A stretch of 38,824 nt of DNA, taken from assembly GCA_902618695.1 (NCBI GenBank), contig CACNCB010000011.1, positions 1-38,824 of the forward strand, in the 5' to 3' direction. Shown here piece by piece: positions 38,194 to 38,824 of this stretch (position 1 is its first letter; every line of letters begins with the position of its first letter). This stretch comes from an uncultured Pelagibacteraceae bacterium. GTDB lineage: Bacteria > Pseudomonadota > Alphaproteobacteria > Pelagibacterales > Pelagibacteraceae. The position numbers and the translations under genes are program-made. Below the pieces are notes generated by a model. The model saw only the letters and a program-made list of their open reading frames with translations. It was not told the origin of the DNA and did no database searches.

Positions 38194-38824
38194 ATGAAAA
38201 AGTTAATAGTTATTTTGCTTGTTGTATTTTTCTCATCAAATTCTTTGGCTCATATAGGTCATTATAACAAATTTGACAAAATAGAAATGGAGATCTTGAG
38301 AAATGACGAAGTAATTGGGTATAACAATTATTTTTTTAAAAGAGATGGTGAAAAAACAATAGTAAAAAATCAATATAAATTTGAGGTAAAACTTCTATCT
38401 GCAACAATATTTAAAGTAGAGGGATATGGAGAAGAAATTTATTTGAAAGATAATTTAATATCTTTTCAATCAAAGACACTTCAAAATAAGAAAGAAAAAT
38501 TTGTAAACTTGAAACTGGATAAAAATAATAAAAGGTTTGACATCAAAGGGTCTTCATACTCAGGTGAAGCTTCTGTTAAAAATATTATTGGAAATTGGTG
38601 GAGTCATAGAATTTTACAAGCAGAAAGCCAAATAAGTCCTATTTCTGGAAGTATAAAAGAACAAATTGTCACTTTTATTAGTAAGGAAAATATTTCTATT
38701 AATGGCAAACAATACGAAACGGATCATTTCAAACTTACATCTAAAGATACATCTCTTCCTGAAGATAAAAAATTAAATTTTGATATTTGGCTTGATAAAA
38801 AAACTTCGGTTATTATAAAAGTTA
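38194..38824 (+). CDS. Secreted DUF6134-like protein, 3' end cut by the window
   Basis: An open frame runs from ATG 38194 to the window edge (210 codons, no stop). It starts with a clear signal peptide (MKKLIVILLVVFFSSNSLA, cleavage before HIGHY), so the product is periplasmic or outer-membrane associated. It then has a beta-rich pattern with GYNNYFFKRDG, GNWWSHRILQAESQISPISG and NFDIWLDKKTSVIIKV, which resembles the alphaproteobacterial DUF6134 family. The family name is tentative and no function is known. Little seems to be missing at the C terminus. Confidence 0.7.
   Translation, partial: MKKLIVILLVVFFSSNSLAHIGHYNKFDKIEMEILRNDEVIGYNNYFFKRDGEKTIVKNQYKFEVKLLSATIFKVEGYGEEIYLKDNLISFQSKTLQNKKEKFVNLKLDKNNKRFDIKGSSYSGEASVKNIIGNWWSHRILQAESQISPISGSIKEQIVTFISKENISINGKQYETDHFKLTSKDTSLPEDKKLNFDIWLDKKTSVIIKV

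Overview
The window looks like a stretch of core chromosome from a SAR11-clade alphaproteobacterium (Candidatus Pelagibacter or a close relative). The evidence is the very AT-rich, lysine/isoleucine/asparagine-rich coding sequence, the almost complete absence of intergenic DNA (most neighbours overlap by 1-14 nt or sit under 10 nt apart), the alphaproteobacterial cox gene order, small alphaproteobacterial families (CoxF-like, DUF2093, BamF/DUF3035, b' subunit), and a retinal-synthesis cluster. Taxonomy is inferred from gene content; no 16S gene is present.

Layout, left to right. (1) 1-1420: end of atpB, then atpE, atpF' and atpF, the membrane (F0) half of ATP synthase. (2) 1460-8088, plus strand: crtI-crtB-crtY-blh (lycopene, beta-carotene, retinal), then ispH, thrB and rnhA. 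(3) 8080-15457, minus strand: one long cytochrome c oxidase operon read leftwards as ctaC-ctaD-ctaB-coxF-like-ctaG-ctaE-surf1, running on into thrC and a Prx5-type peroxiredoxin. It includes an unlisted 41-codon CoxF-like gene. (4) 15519-19128: rsmE (minus), a type II haloacid dehalogenase, a pirin and a zeta-crystallin-like quinone reductase (plus), and a DUF2721 membrane protein (minus). (5) 19181-24820, plus: ubiA followed by a lipid A/Kdo block msbA-waaA-lpxK-lpxL. (6) 24825-28014: DUF2093 (minus), purD-rsmD (plus), convergent with a short pgi. (7) 33294 down to 26857, minus: a six-gene overlapping operon HAD-ribF-ileS-lspA-bamF-like-pgi. (8) 33362-35454: groES-groEL with a candidate heat-shock promoter and the one convincing intrinsic terminator. 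(9) 35470-38824: a small lysine-rich gene, typA, a YczE-like membrane protein (minus) and a cut-off secreted DUF6134-like protein.

The genes are housekeeping functions of an aerobic marine oligotroph: proton-driven ATP synthesis, terminal oxidation, retinal supply for a rhodopsin encoded elsewhere, outer-membrane lipid and protein assembly, and chaperones. No tRNA, rRNA, CRISPR, insertion sequence, integrase, prophage or defence gene was seen, and no gap exceeds 300 bases.

The notable anomaly is four apparent frameshifts, each repaired by removing one base from a homopolymer: T9 in atpF, T6 and T7 in blh, and A7 in the small gene before typA. The affected atpF should be essential, so either the sequence has homopolymer over-calls or these genes depend on slippage. 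I found no convincing novel multi-gene system.
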